DNA from: Candidatus Altimarinota bacterium | Lineage (GTDB): Bacteria > Patescibacteriota > Gracilibacteria > JAHISY01 | Direction of reading: 5' to 3' | DNA: 5,919 bases | Assembly (NCBI GenBank): GCA_023142645.1 | Contig: JAGLJE010000027.1 | Coordinates: 1 to 5,919, forward strand | In this document: positions 1 to 4,725 of the stretch, piece after piece | Position numbering within the stretch: position 1 is the stretch's first letter | How the letters are laid out: each line of letters begins with the position of its first letter | Translations under genes and position numbers: made by a program | Notes under the pieces: model-generated | Seen by the model: the letters and a program-made list of their open reading frames with translations, nothing else | Databases searched by the model: none | What the model was told of the DNA's origin: nothing

Positions 1-4
1 TATT

Positions 5-25
5 AGTTTGTAGTTGGTAGAATTA
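5..25. repeat. Degenerate heptamer repeat, CTACAAA type
   Basis: Three consecutive 7-base units, AGTTTGT, AGTTGGT and AGAATTA, are in exact 7-base phase. The first is identical to the unit repeated inside proA (CTACAAA read on the minus strand), and the following two diverge progressively. A related GAACTAC follows at 27-33. The tract is short, so taken alone it would be weak. It is supported by the other two tracts of the same unit in this window. Confidence 0.5.
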
Positions 26-84
26 CGAACTACTCCAACTTTTGATTACCTTTGCTCTTACCGATCAAGGAGAACTCCTCTCGT

Positions 85-99
85 CCCCGCAAGACGGGG
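85..99. other. Short GC-rich hairpin
   Basis: CCCCG and CGGGG form a 5-bp stem around the 5-base loop CAAGA. There is no T-tract on either side, so it does not look like an intrinsic terminator. Read on the minus strand it lies upstream of heptamer-type repeats, the same order as the palindrome plus heptamers inside proA, although here about 50 bases separate them. Confidence 0.4.
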
Positions 100-153
100 G
101 GCTCAGGTAATGCTGTTAACAATTTTTAAGGCTCCGAAAATCGAAGCGCGAGA

Positions 154-182
154 ATTATACAGAAAGTTTTTGCAAATGCAAA
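154..182 (-). promoter_or_regulatory. Candidate promoter facing out of the left edge
   Basis: The minus strand has a perfect -10 box, TATAAT (154-159), preceded after 17 bases by TTTGCA (177-182), which matches four of six positions of the -35 consensus. Transcription would start near 147 and run off the left end of the window, through the GC hairpin and the heptamers. No gene is visible behind it, so it would have to serve one beyond the edge. In DNA this AT-rich a TATAAT can arise by chance. Confidence 0.35.
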
Positions 183-192
183 AGTTTTTTTT
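168..192 (+). terminator. AT-rich hairpin followed by T8, doubtful terminator
   Basis: TTTTGCA and TGCAAAA are perfect inverted repeats separated by two bases, and on the plus strand they are followed by G and eight T residues. This is the layout of an intrinsic terminator for plus-strand transcription, but no plus-strand gene precedes it. On the minus strand it lies just beyond the end of the 205-501 gene but is followed by ACTTTCTG rather than a T-run. It also overlaps the candidate -35 box. The stem is AT-rich and weak. Confidence 0.25.
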
Positions 193-204
193 CAAATTTA
201 TTTT

Positions 205-501
205 TTACAAAAACCCTTTTACTTTGTCGACTAAAGCAGAAATTAATTCTCGAAATTTAATTCGAGAAGACTTTCGAATAACAAAAACATCTACGCTAAA
301 GGTTTCGATTTGTGCTATCAAGTTTTTATTAATTTTATCCATATCAATTTCTTTAATTACCCATTTACCTATTCCATCATCTTTAATAAATCGAGGTTGG
401 CTGGTGGATTTTATTTTTCTCACCAACATACAAAAATCCAATACTTTATTATGAGGAATTTGAATATCGCACACTATTTCCATTCTCGCCTTTTCAGTCA
501 T
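205..501 (-). CDS. Unrecognised small protein (98 aa, or 92 aa)
   Basis: I do not recognise this protein. It is a soluble-looking, mixed-charge sequence without a signal peptide or membrane segment, and it resembles a small alpha/beta domain. A strand-like start (MEIVCDIQI) is followed by a helix-like LDFCMLVRKI, a turn with Asp and Gly residues (KDDGIGKW), two strand-like stretches (WVIKEI, SVDVFVI) and a closing helix (FRELISALVDKVKGFL). The first ATG (501) has only an AT-rich leader. The ATG at residue 7 (position 483) has AAGG six bases upstream and may be the true start, giving 92 residues. The gene stands alone, 102 bp after rpsJ. Its GC content is about 28 % in the lines I counted, far below rpsJ and the biosynthetic genes, which suggests a different history. 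The lack of homology I can recall leaves real doubt that it is expressed. Confidence 0.55.
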   Translation of the reverse strand: MTEKARMEIVCDIQIPHNKVLDFCMLVRKIKSTSQPRFIKDDGIGKWVIKEIDMDKINKNLIAQIETFSVDVFVIRKSSRIKFRELISALVDKVKGFL

Positions 502-507
502 TTTTAA

Positions 508-603
508 AAAATTAAATCAAAATCAAAATGAGAAAGAAGGATTATTTCACGTCTCAAAAATCTTCGCATTCCCTGCAGACTACAAACTAAAATCTACCAG
601 CTC
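508..603. other. rpsJ downstream spacer
   Basis: This spacer lies between the rpsJ stop and the small gene at 205-501. Next to rpsJ it holds a CTACAAA-type heptamer tract (573-600). The rest is AT-rich with a short CAAAAT echo near 520-530. I see no clear intrinsic terminator for rpsJ: no GC-rich stem followed by a T-run on the minus strand. Confidence 0.5.
573..600. repeat. Degenerate heptamer repeat, CTACAAA type
   Basis: Four units lie in strict 7-base phase on the plus strand: CTGCAGA, CTACAAA, CTAAAAT and CTACCAG. All keep CT at positions 1-2 and are A-rich afterwards. One is identical to the unit in proA, but the orientation is opposite: here CTACAAA is on the plus strand. The tract begins three bases beyond the rpsJ stop codon and is therefore at the 3' end of that transcript. 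Confidence 0.55.
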
Positions 604-972
604 TCACGCCATCTTGATCTCGACATCCACTCCGCTCGGTAGCGTGAGCGATTGCAACGAGGTAACCGTGTTTGGCGTACTTTCTTTAATATCAATCAAG
701 CGTTTATGAGTGCGCATCTCGAATTGCTCGCGTGAAGTTTTGTGTTTGAATGTCGCTTTGTTAACAGTGAAGATTTCTTTCTTCGTCGGCAGTGGAATCG
801 GTCCGGAAATAACCGCGCCACTACGCTCGGCGGTATCGACGATTGTTTTCGTAGCTTCATCTACGATGCGATGATCGAAGGCGCGAACCACGATTCGAAT
901 CGAGGGTTTACTCGAGGAAAGCGATTTCTTCGTGGCTTTACTAACCTTCGCAGAAATTTTTTCTTCACTCAT
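604..972 (-). CDS. rpsJ: 30S ribosomal protein S10 (uS10)
   Basis: S10 is a component of the small-subunit head. In well-studied bacteria it is also NusE, the partner of NusB in transcription antitermination. The S10 core runs from about residue 24 to the end: [17 protein letters not shown], then [14 protein letters not shown] (57-70), the loop, [11 protein letters not shown] (85-95) and the C-terminal GVDVEIKMA. At 122 residues it is about 20 longer than the usual 102-105. The excess is a Lys/Ser-rich N-terminal tail, presumably disordered. The ATG at 972 has no Shine-Dalgarno; in its place the mRNA reads CCTCC five bases before ATG. A later start is not excluded, but there is no other Met before the core. 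The gene is detached from rplC/rplD, which normally follow it, and sits between two low-GC orphans. The family call is secure. Confidence 0.97.
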   Translation of the reverse strand: MSEEKISAKVSKATKKSLSSSKPSIRIVVRAFDHRIVDEATKTIVDTAERSGAVISGPIPLPTKKEIFTVNKATFKHKTSREQFEMRTHKRLIDIKESTPNTVTSLQSLTLPSGVDVEIKMA

Positions 973-1027
973 TTTTTGGAGGATAAAAATTAAAGTTTGC
1001 TCTAAGTGTAAATTTGAAAGCTCACGG

Positions 1028-1055
1028 ATTCTAGAGAAATTTCATCAGAAAGCAA
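1028..1055 (-). promoter_or_regulatory. Candidate rpsJ promoter
   Basis: On the minus strand TTGCTT (1050-1055) and TAGAAT (1028-1033) are separated by 16 bases. The -10 matches the consensus at five of six positions, the -35 at three. It begins at the very end of the upstream orphan gene (stop at 1058) and would give rpsJ its own transcript with a leader of roughly 50 bases. This is a consensus match only. Confidence 0.4.
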
Positions 1056-1057
1056 AA

Positions 1058-1390
1058 TTAAGTAGCTTTTCGTTTGAGCATTAAAATCACTTGCCCTTTT
1101 GTCCTGAAACTCACACCTTTGGTAAAATCAAAAAAAGCTTTATTTTCTTTGATTAAATTTGCATGTTTTACTAGTAACCTAATGACACAAAATCTAACAT
1201 CTCCTTTTATAAATTCATCAAATCTGTGTCCTAAGTTTTCCCCCGCTTTCTCACAAAAATCGTGAATCAAAAAATTATTATTTTTTTCTCCATTGTCAAA
1301 AAAAGAGGAATCAATTTCTTTTCTCAAAGCCTGTTTTAGCTTCTTTGGATCGTTTTCTGTTTCATCGGGAAATTTATCGATTGTGAACAT
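1058..1390 (-). CDS. Unrecognised small protein (110 aa)
   Basis: I do not recognise a family. The protein is soluble-looking and charged, with no signal peptide or membrane segment. An acidic-to-basic N-terminal part (DETENDPKKLKQALRKEID) leads into HDFCEKAGENLGHRFDEF (residues 43-60) and a probable helix, FCVIRLLVKHANLIKE. A basic C-terminus (KGQVILMLKRKAT) ends it. Cys and His residues are too few and too irregular for a zinc site. The start is supported by AGAGG five bases before the ATG, one of the better ribosome binding sites in the window, which favours a real gene. It lies 47 bp after lysZ and 85 bp before rpsJ. GC is about 29 % in the lines I counted against about 50 % for lysZ, so it may be a later acquisition. 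Function unknown. Confidence 0.6.
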   Translation of the reverse strand: MFTIDKFPDETENDPKKLKQALRKEIDSSFFDNGEKNNNFLIHDFCEKAGENLGHRFDEFIKGDVRFCVIRLLVKHANLIKENKAFFDFTKGVSFRTKGQVILMLKRKAT

Positions 1391-1395
1391 CTTTA

Positions 1396-1400
1396 CCTCT
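1396..1400 (-). promoter_or_regulatory. Ribosome binding site AGAGG
   Basis: The minus strand reads AGAGG, five bases and then the ATG of the 110-residue orphan. It is notable because lysZ, lysY, proA, rpsJ and the glycosyltransferase have no such purine motif in front of their starts. It is the reason I accept ATG 1390 as the start. Confidence 0.55.
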
Positions 1401-1437
1401 AAAAAGCTTTTTTAAGGAGAGGCGGATATTACACCTT

Positions 1438-2235
1438 TCAAAAAATCCGTGTCCCGCCACCACTTAGTGCTGCACTAATTGGATCTTTTTCAATCCGCCC
1501 ATCCGCGAAAATAACTTCGACTACCCCTGCTTCGATAGCGCGCTTCGCACTCAAAACTTTTTTCTTCATTCTTCCAATTGCAAACTCATCTGCTTTCGTT
1601 ACCGGAATTTCACGAATCAAGCTTTTCTCGTTTTCCATATTTTTGAGCAATCCAGGAGTATTCGAAAAGAAAATCAATTTTTCGGCTTTCAACTCAATCG
1701 CGATTCTCGATGCAATTTTGTCACCATCAACATTCACTTCTTGCAAATCAGCCGTCGCGACAGGGGGAGTGAGGACAAGAATTTTTCCGGAATCAAGAAT
1801 TTTTTGAATCGCGGCGGTGTCCACCTTTTCGATCCGCCCCGTTAAATCTCCATCCACTACTTTCACTTTTCCGTCTTCAAGGATTCGCATTCGACCGTGC
1901 CGCCGCGCGAGAATTAAATTATCTTTCGAGGCAAGTTGCGCTACCGCATCGCCGCCATTTTTTCGAATTAACTCCGCAACTTCTTCCGCAACGCCACCGT
2001 AAACTTCTTTCAAAAGTTCGAGTGTTTGCAGATCCGTCCACCGCGATTTCTCGCCGCGCTCGGAGGTAATCATTTTCGGTTCGATACCTCTCTCCTTTTG
2101 GGTAGCCGAAAGTTTCGCATTCGCGCCGACGACGATTACGATATGCTCGCCCGATTTTTGAAGTTCGGCAGAATTTCTCGCGAGCGAGTCGAGATCAATT
2201 CCAACTCCGCCACCAAATTTCAGAATTAACAGCAT
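1438..2235 (-). CDS. lysZ: LysZ/ArgB-type amino-acid kinase, [LysW]-glutamate/aminoadipate kinase-like
   Basis: This amino-acid-kinase family member most resembles LysZ, which phosphorylates the side-chain carboxylate of glutamate or aminoadipate bound to the carrier LysW in arginine or lysine synthesis. The match to Thermus LysZ, as I remember it, runs end to end: K6 in LKFGGG, SRWTD (64-68), DLTGRIEKV, VLTPPV (154-159), NVDGDKIA (168-175), LSNVPGLL-like FSNTPGLL, SLIREIPV, GRMKKKV (221-227), FADGRIE and a SGGGT end (258-262). Length 265 is normal. The expected HGG(S/G) loop after the second strand is VGAN (36-39), and the usual GLSGxDG is AQLASKDN. The catalytic Lys/Asp residues remain, but substrate handling may differ. 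The ATG at 2235 has no Shine-Dalgarno. It follows lysY by 43 bp, mostly a heptamer repeat. Lysine versus arginine (or dual) use cannot be told from this window. Confidence 0.85.
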   Translation of the reverse strand: MLLILKFGGGVGIDLDSLARNSAELQKSGEHIVIVVGANAKLSATQKERGIEPKMITSERGEKSRWTDLQTLELLKEVYGGVAEEVAELIRKNGGDAVAQLASKDNLILARRHGRMRILEDGKVKVVDGDLTGRIEKVDTAAIQKILDSGKILVLTPPVATADLQEVNVDGDKIASRIAIELKAEKLIFFSNTPGLLKNMENEKSLIREIPVTKADEFAIGRMKKKVLSAKRAIEAGVVEVIFADGRIEKDPISAALSGGGTRIF

Positions 2236-2245
2236 CTAAAAAATA

Positions 2246-2273
2246 ATGTTCCATGTTATGTGTTCCGTGTTCT
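2246..2273. repeat. Heptamer repeat, GGAACAY type, between lysY and lysZ
   Basis: The plus strand reads ATGTTCC, ATGTTAT, GTGTTCC and GTGTTCT in exact 7-base phase, which on the coding strand is AGAACAC, GGAACAC, ATAACAT and GGAACAT. A partial fifth unit (ATG) follows. The four units make up 28 of the 43 bases between the lysY stop and the lysZ start, leaving no room for a conventional ribosome binding site except in the last ten bases, where none is seen. The unit differs from the CTACAAA repeat but shares its 7-base period. Confidence 0.65.
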
Positions 2274-2278
2274 ATGAT

Positions 2279-3319
2279 TTAAACCGGGTGAAGTCCAAGA
2301 AATTCCAACCCCGCTTTTTCCTCGAACTCACACACCAAATTTGCGCACTGAATCGATGCACCCGCAGCACCTTTCCCAAGGTTATCAATCGCGGAAACTG
2401 CAATTATGCTTTTTGAATTCTCATCGAGAATCCACCCGACATCGCAAAAATTCGTGCCACTCAAGATTTTCGGTTCGGGTAGCTGATGAATCCCGCCTGC
2501 CTCTTTCACGATTCGAATAAACGGAGCGTCAGAATAAAATTCCCGATAGATTTTCCAAACTTCTTTGTCGGAAATTTCGGAATTTAAAAACGCGTGCGCG
2601 TGACAAACGATTCCGCGAACTACTGGAGTAGAAGTAATCGAGTAGCCGGGCACATTTTTTAATTTCAATTCTTGCACTGTCTCACCAGTATGACGATGTC
2701 CTGCGAGTTTGAAGCTTCGCAGCACTCCCGCCCGCTCGGGATGGTGACTACCAGCATTTGGCTTGTTTCCACTACCGGATGATGCGACTTTCAAATCAAA
2801 AATAATTTTAGAAGAATCGATTACTCCCGCCTTCACGAGCGGAGCAGTTGAAAGAATCGCAGCAGTAGCGGTACAGCCGGGAACTGCGATTTTCGAAAAT
2901 TTTTTAATTTCTTCCCGATGCAGCTCTGGCAATCCGTACACCCATTCTTCTAATTTCTCAGGAGCGGGATGAGAATGACCGTACCATTTTTCGAAATCTT
3001 CCGGATTCTCAAATCGGAAGTCTGCAGAGCTATCAATGATTTTCGGAGCTAACTTTTCAATTTCGGAAATTCTCGGGGCAAGCGAACCGTGGGGGAGACA
3101 AGAGAAAATTACATCTACTTTTTCCACTTCTGAAATTTTGCAGAATTTTAAATTTGTTGCTCCTCGTAAATTTGGATGAACTTTCGAAATTAATTTGCCA
3201 GCAAAATTTTCGCTCGTCGCAAATTTCAATTCAAAATGCGGATGTCCGAGCAGCAATCGTGCAAGCTCACCGCCAACATAGCCAGAAGCCCCGAGAATAG
3301 CGGTTGAGAGTTTTTGCAT
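2279..3319 (-). CDS. lysY: LysY/ArgC-type acyl-phosphate reductase, [LysW]-glutamyl/aminoadipyl-phosphate reductase-like
   Basis: The enzyme reduces the acyl phosphate made by LysZ to the semialdehyde with NADPH. A Rossmann motif GASGYVGG (10-17) is followed by HPNLRGATNLKF (48-59), typical of LysY rather than classical ArgC. The catalytic Cys149 is in VPGCTATA. SHHPERAG (191-198) and the active-site histidine motif GHRHTGE (207-213) follow, then GTNFCDVGW (288-296), AIDNLGKGAAG (310-320) and the C-terminal LEFLGLHP. The length of 346 is normal and all key residues are present. The ATG at 3319 directly follows a 16-base pure pyrimidine run with no Shine-Dalgarno; no better start is visible. 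It precedes lysZ by 43 bp, so the two are almost certainly co-transcribed and act consecutively. The protein it would act on, LysW-bound substrate, is not encoded here. An ordinary N-acetyl-glutamyl-phosphate reductase role is the main alternative. Confidence 0.88.
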   Translation of the reverse strand: MQKLSTAILGASGYVGGELARLLLGHPHFELKFATSENFAGKLISKVHPNLRGATNLKFCKISEVEKVDVIFSCLPHGSLAPRISEIEKLAPKIIDSSADFRFENPEDFEKWYGHSHPAPEKLEEWVYGLPELHREEIKKFSKIAVPGCTATAAILSTAPLVKAGVIDSSKIIFDLKVASSGSGNKPNAGSHHPERAGVLRSFKLAGHRHTGETVQELKLKNVPGYSITSTPVVRGIVCHAHAFLNSEISDKEVWKIYREFYSDAPFIRIVKEAGGIHQLPEPKILSGTNFCDVGWILDENSKSIIAVSAIDNLGKGAAGASIQCANLVCEFEEKAGLEFLGLHPV

Positions 3320-3458
3320 AAAAAAAGAGAAAAAATATGAATTAATTTTAAAACTAAAAATGCTTTTTGGGAAGGGTCAAGCACTGATTAGGAAATCGAA
3401 GCACCGGAAGAGTGAAAATTTTAAAGGAACGAAGAATAAATATTCTTCAGAAAAAATT
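3320..3458. promoter_or_regulatory. Intergenic leader of lysY, possible promoter/operator
   Basis: This 139-bp gap is the longest between the biosynthetic genes. On the minus strand it contains TTGACC (3375-3380), five of six to the -35 consensus, but no good -10 at 16-18 bases; the nearest TAAAAT lies 24 bases away. AAGCAC occurs twice on the plus strand, at 3379-3384 and 3399-3404, exactly 20 bp apart and so on nearly the same DNA face, one copy touching the -35. Next to lysY is a 16-base purine run on the plus strand (3320-3335). A regulated start here is plausible but unproven. Confidence 0.3.
3431..3448 (-). terminator. Weak hairpin after proA
   Basis: GAAGAAT and ATTCTTC form a perfect 7-bp stem with a 4-base loop, beginning 10 bases beyond the proA stop codon. 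On the minus strand it is followed by GTTCCTTT, a poor T-tract. It may reduce read-through from proA to lysY or stabilise the 3' end. The stem is AT-rich, so strong termination is unlikely. Confidence 0.35.
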
Positions 3459-4721
3459 TCATTTTATCCGAATTTCACCTTTTCCTCTTCCGACCCATTT
3501 GTAAGTCGTGAGAGCTTCGAGTGCGAATGGTCCGCGAGCGTGTAGTTTCTGTGTCGAGATGCCGATCTCCGCGCCGAGCCCGAATTCTCCGCCATCGGAA
3601 AATTGCGTCGACAGATTCGCATATACACATGCCGCGTCTACCTCACGAAGAAATTTTTCTACAGCCTTTTTATCTTCCGAAACAATCGCTTCAGTATGGC
3701 GGAGAGAATATTTTGAAATGTGAGCAATCGCTTCGTCGAGATTCTTTACAACCTTTATATTTAAATCGTATGAGAGCCACTCTTTTGAAAAGTTTGTAGT
3801 TTGTAGTTTGTAGTTTGTAGAGATTAACCCCCGAGATATCTCGGGGGTTAACTCCTCTTTTTTCGCGTGGATTTTCACTCCTTTTTCTTCTAATTTTGGA
3901 AGCAATTTTTCCAGAAGCTTCTTTGCGATTTTCTCATGAACCAAAAGCGTGTCGAGTGCGTTGCAAATCGAAACTCGCCGCATTTTTGAGTTCACGGCAA
4001 TTTGCACCGCTTTTTCGAGATTCACTTTTGCATCAATGAAAAGATGGACAACGCTCGCTCCAGTTTCGATCGTTGGGATGGTCGAATTCGCAGCCACAAA
4101 ATCAATTAAACCCCTTCCGCCGCGGGGAATCACGAGATCGATAAATTCTCGAGATTTCAAAAGCTCGCCGACAATTTTCCGATCTTTCGAATCAATAAAT
4201 TGAATCGCCTCTGCCGAAATTTTCGTCGATTGCAAACTTTCGCGAATGATTTTCACGATTGCGCGATTCGAATTCAACGCGTCTGAACTCCCGCGAAGAA
4301 CAATCGCGTTTCCTGATTTCAGCGCAAGTGCGATCGCATCGATAGTCACATTCGGTCGTGATTCGTAAATCATCGCAATCACGCCAAGCGGAACCGAAAT
4401 TCTTTGCAGTTTGAATTTCGCGCGCGACTTTGCAGTTTCGAGAATTTTTCCGACCGGATCGGGCAGCCGCACGATTTTACGAACTTCCGCCGCACTCGCG
4501 AGAATTCTTTTTTTGTCGAATTTCAGCCGATCCAATTTTTCGCCAAGATTTTTTTTCTCGCCGAGCTTCAAATCTTTCAAATTTGCGATTTCAATTTTCT
4601 TCGCATTTTTCTCAAGCGCCGCTGCAATTTTCAGAAGCGCGGAATTTTTTTCTTTCGTGGAAATCAACGCAACTTTCCGCGAAGCCGCGCGAGCAATTTC
4701 GAGCTGTTTTTTGAGATTCAT
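3459..4721 (-). CDS. proA: Glutamate-5-semialdehyde dehydrogenase (gamma-glutamyl phosphate reductase)
   Basis: ProA reduces gamma-glutamyl phosphate to glutamate-5-semialdehyde with NADPH, the second step of proline synthesis in the cytoplasm. The family motifs run in order: PLGVIAMIYESRPNVTIDA (111-129), GNAIVLRGSSDALNSN (137-152), PRGGRGLIDF (199-208), IPTIETGASVVH (215-226), the catalytic Cys253 in SICNALDTLLVH, and GAEIGISTQKLHARGP (383-398) with LEALTTYKW. Length 420 is normal. Residues 291-310 lie in the variable loop between GVKIHA and WLSYDL. They are encoded by a perfect palindrome and a heptamer repeat (3791-3851) that stay in frame; by comparison with E. coli ProA from memory the loop is about the same length, so folding is probably unharmed. 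The ATG at 4721 starts four bases after the glycosyltransferase stop without a Shine-Dalgarno, implying translational coupling. ProB is not in the window. Confidence 0.96.
   Translation of the reverse strand: MNLKKQLEIARAASRKVALISTKEKNSALLKIAAALEKNAKKIEIANLKDLKLGEKKNLGEKLDRLKFDKKRILASAAEVRKIVRLPDPVGKILETAKSRAKFKLQRISVPLGVIAMIYESRPNVTIDAIALALKSGNAIVLRGSSDALNSNRAIVKIIRESLQSTKISAEAIQFIDSKDRKIVGELLKSREFIDLVIPRGGRGLIDFVAANSTIPTIETGASVVHLFIDAKVNLEKAVQIAVNSKMRRVSICNALDTLLVHEKIAKKLLEKLLPKLEEKGVKIHAKKEELTPEISRGLISTNYKLQTTNFSKEWLSYDLNIKVVKNLDEAIAHISKYSLRHTEAIVSEDKKAVEKFLREVDAACVYANLSTQFSDGGEFGLGAEIGISTQKLHARGPFALEALTTYKWVGRGKGEIRIK
3791..3820 (-). repeat. CTACAAA heptamer repeat inside proA
   Basis: Four perfect 7-base units plus two bases, AGTTTGT on the plus strand and CTACAAA-type on the coding strand, lie in proA. 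Because seven is not a multiple of three, the repeat is read through all three frames in turn and gives STNYKLQTTN (residues 301-310) without a stop. It is the only undegenerate tract in the window and would be expected to be prone to slippage; gain or loss of one unit would shift the proA frame. Confidence 0.9.
3824..3851. repeat. Perfect 28-bp palindrome inside proA
   Basis: The 14-base arm TTAACCCCCGAGAT is followed at once by its exact reverse complement, giving a 28-bp palindrome with no mismatch and no spacer, TTAA at both ends and a GC-rich core. It is translated as LTPEISRGL plus one base of the next codon (residues 291-299). Three bases separate it from the heptamer repeat. It would form a stable hairpin in proA mRNA. 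The neighbouring coding sequence shows no such structure, which suggests an inserted palindromic element. Confidence 0.9.
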
Positions 4722-4725
4722 GAAT

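Larger units (their letters stand above)
1..204. other. Gene-free left end with repeat and hairpin pieces
   Basis: I see no convincing gene here. The stretch contains degenerate heptamers at 5-25 (AGTTTGT, AGTTGGT, AGAATTA), a GC hairpin at 85-99, an AT-rich inverted repeat at 168-183 and a minus-strand TATAAT at 154-159. The open frame on the plus strand that begins at 14 runs through these repeats and then antisense to the small gene at 205-501. It has no recognisable domain and no ribosome binding site, so I treat it as non-coding. Confidence 0.55.

Noticed and set aside
14..454. Plus-strand open frame of 146 codons at the left end
   Set aside because: It runs through heptamers and a hairpin and then antisense to the 205-501 gene, with low-complexity translation and no ribosome binding site. 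The opposing gene is itself only moderately certain, so this is a judgement.
978..983. GGAGGA on the plus strand, a strong Shine-Dalgarno sequence
   Set aside because: No start codon follows at a suitable distance: the next in-range frame is TTG CTC TAA.
1401..1412. AAAAAGCTTTTT palindrome before the 110-residue orphan
   Set aside because: It has no loop, is AT-rich and is expected by chance in this composition; no terminator or operator case can be made.
3459..3461. Possible UGA recoding as glycine (CPR code 25)
   Set aside because: ProA, LysZ and S10 all end at TGA precisely where the families end.
3824..3851. TTAA at both ends of the proA palindrome as piggyBac-type target duplications
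   Set aside because: TTAA is self-complementary and part of the palindrome itself, and there is no transposase or terminal structure to support transposition of that type.
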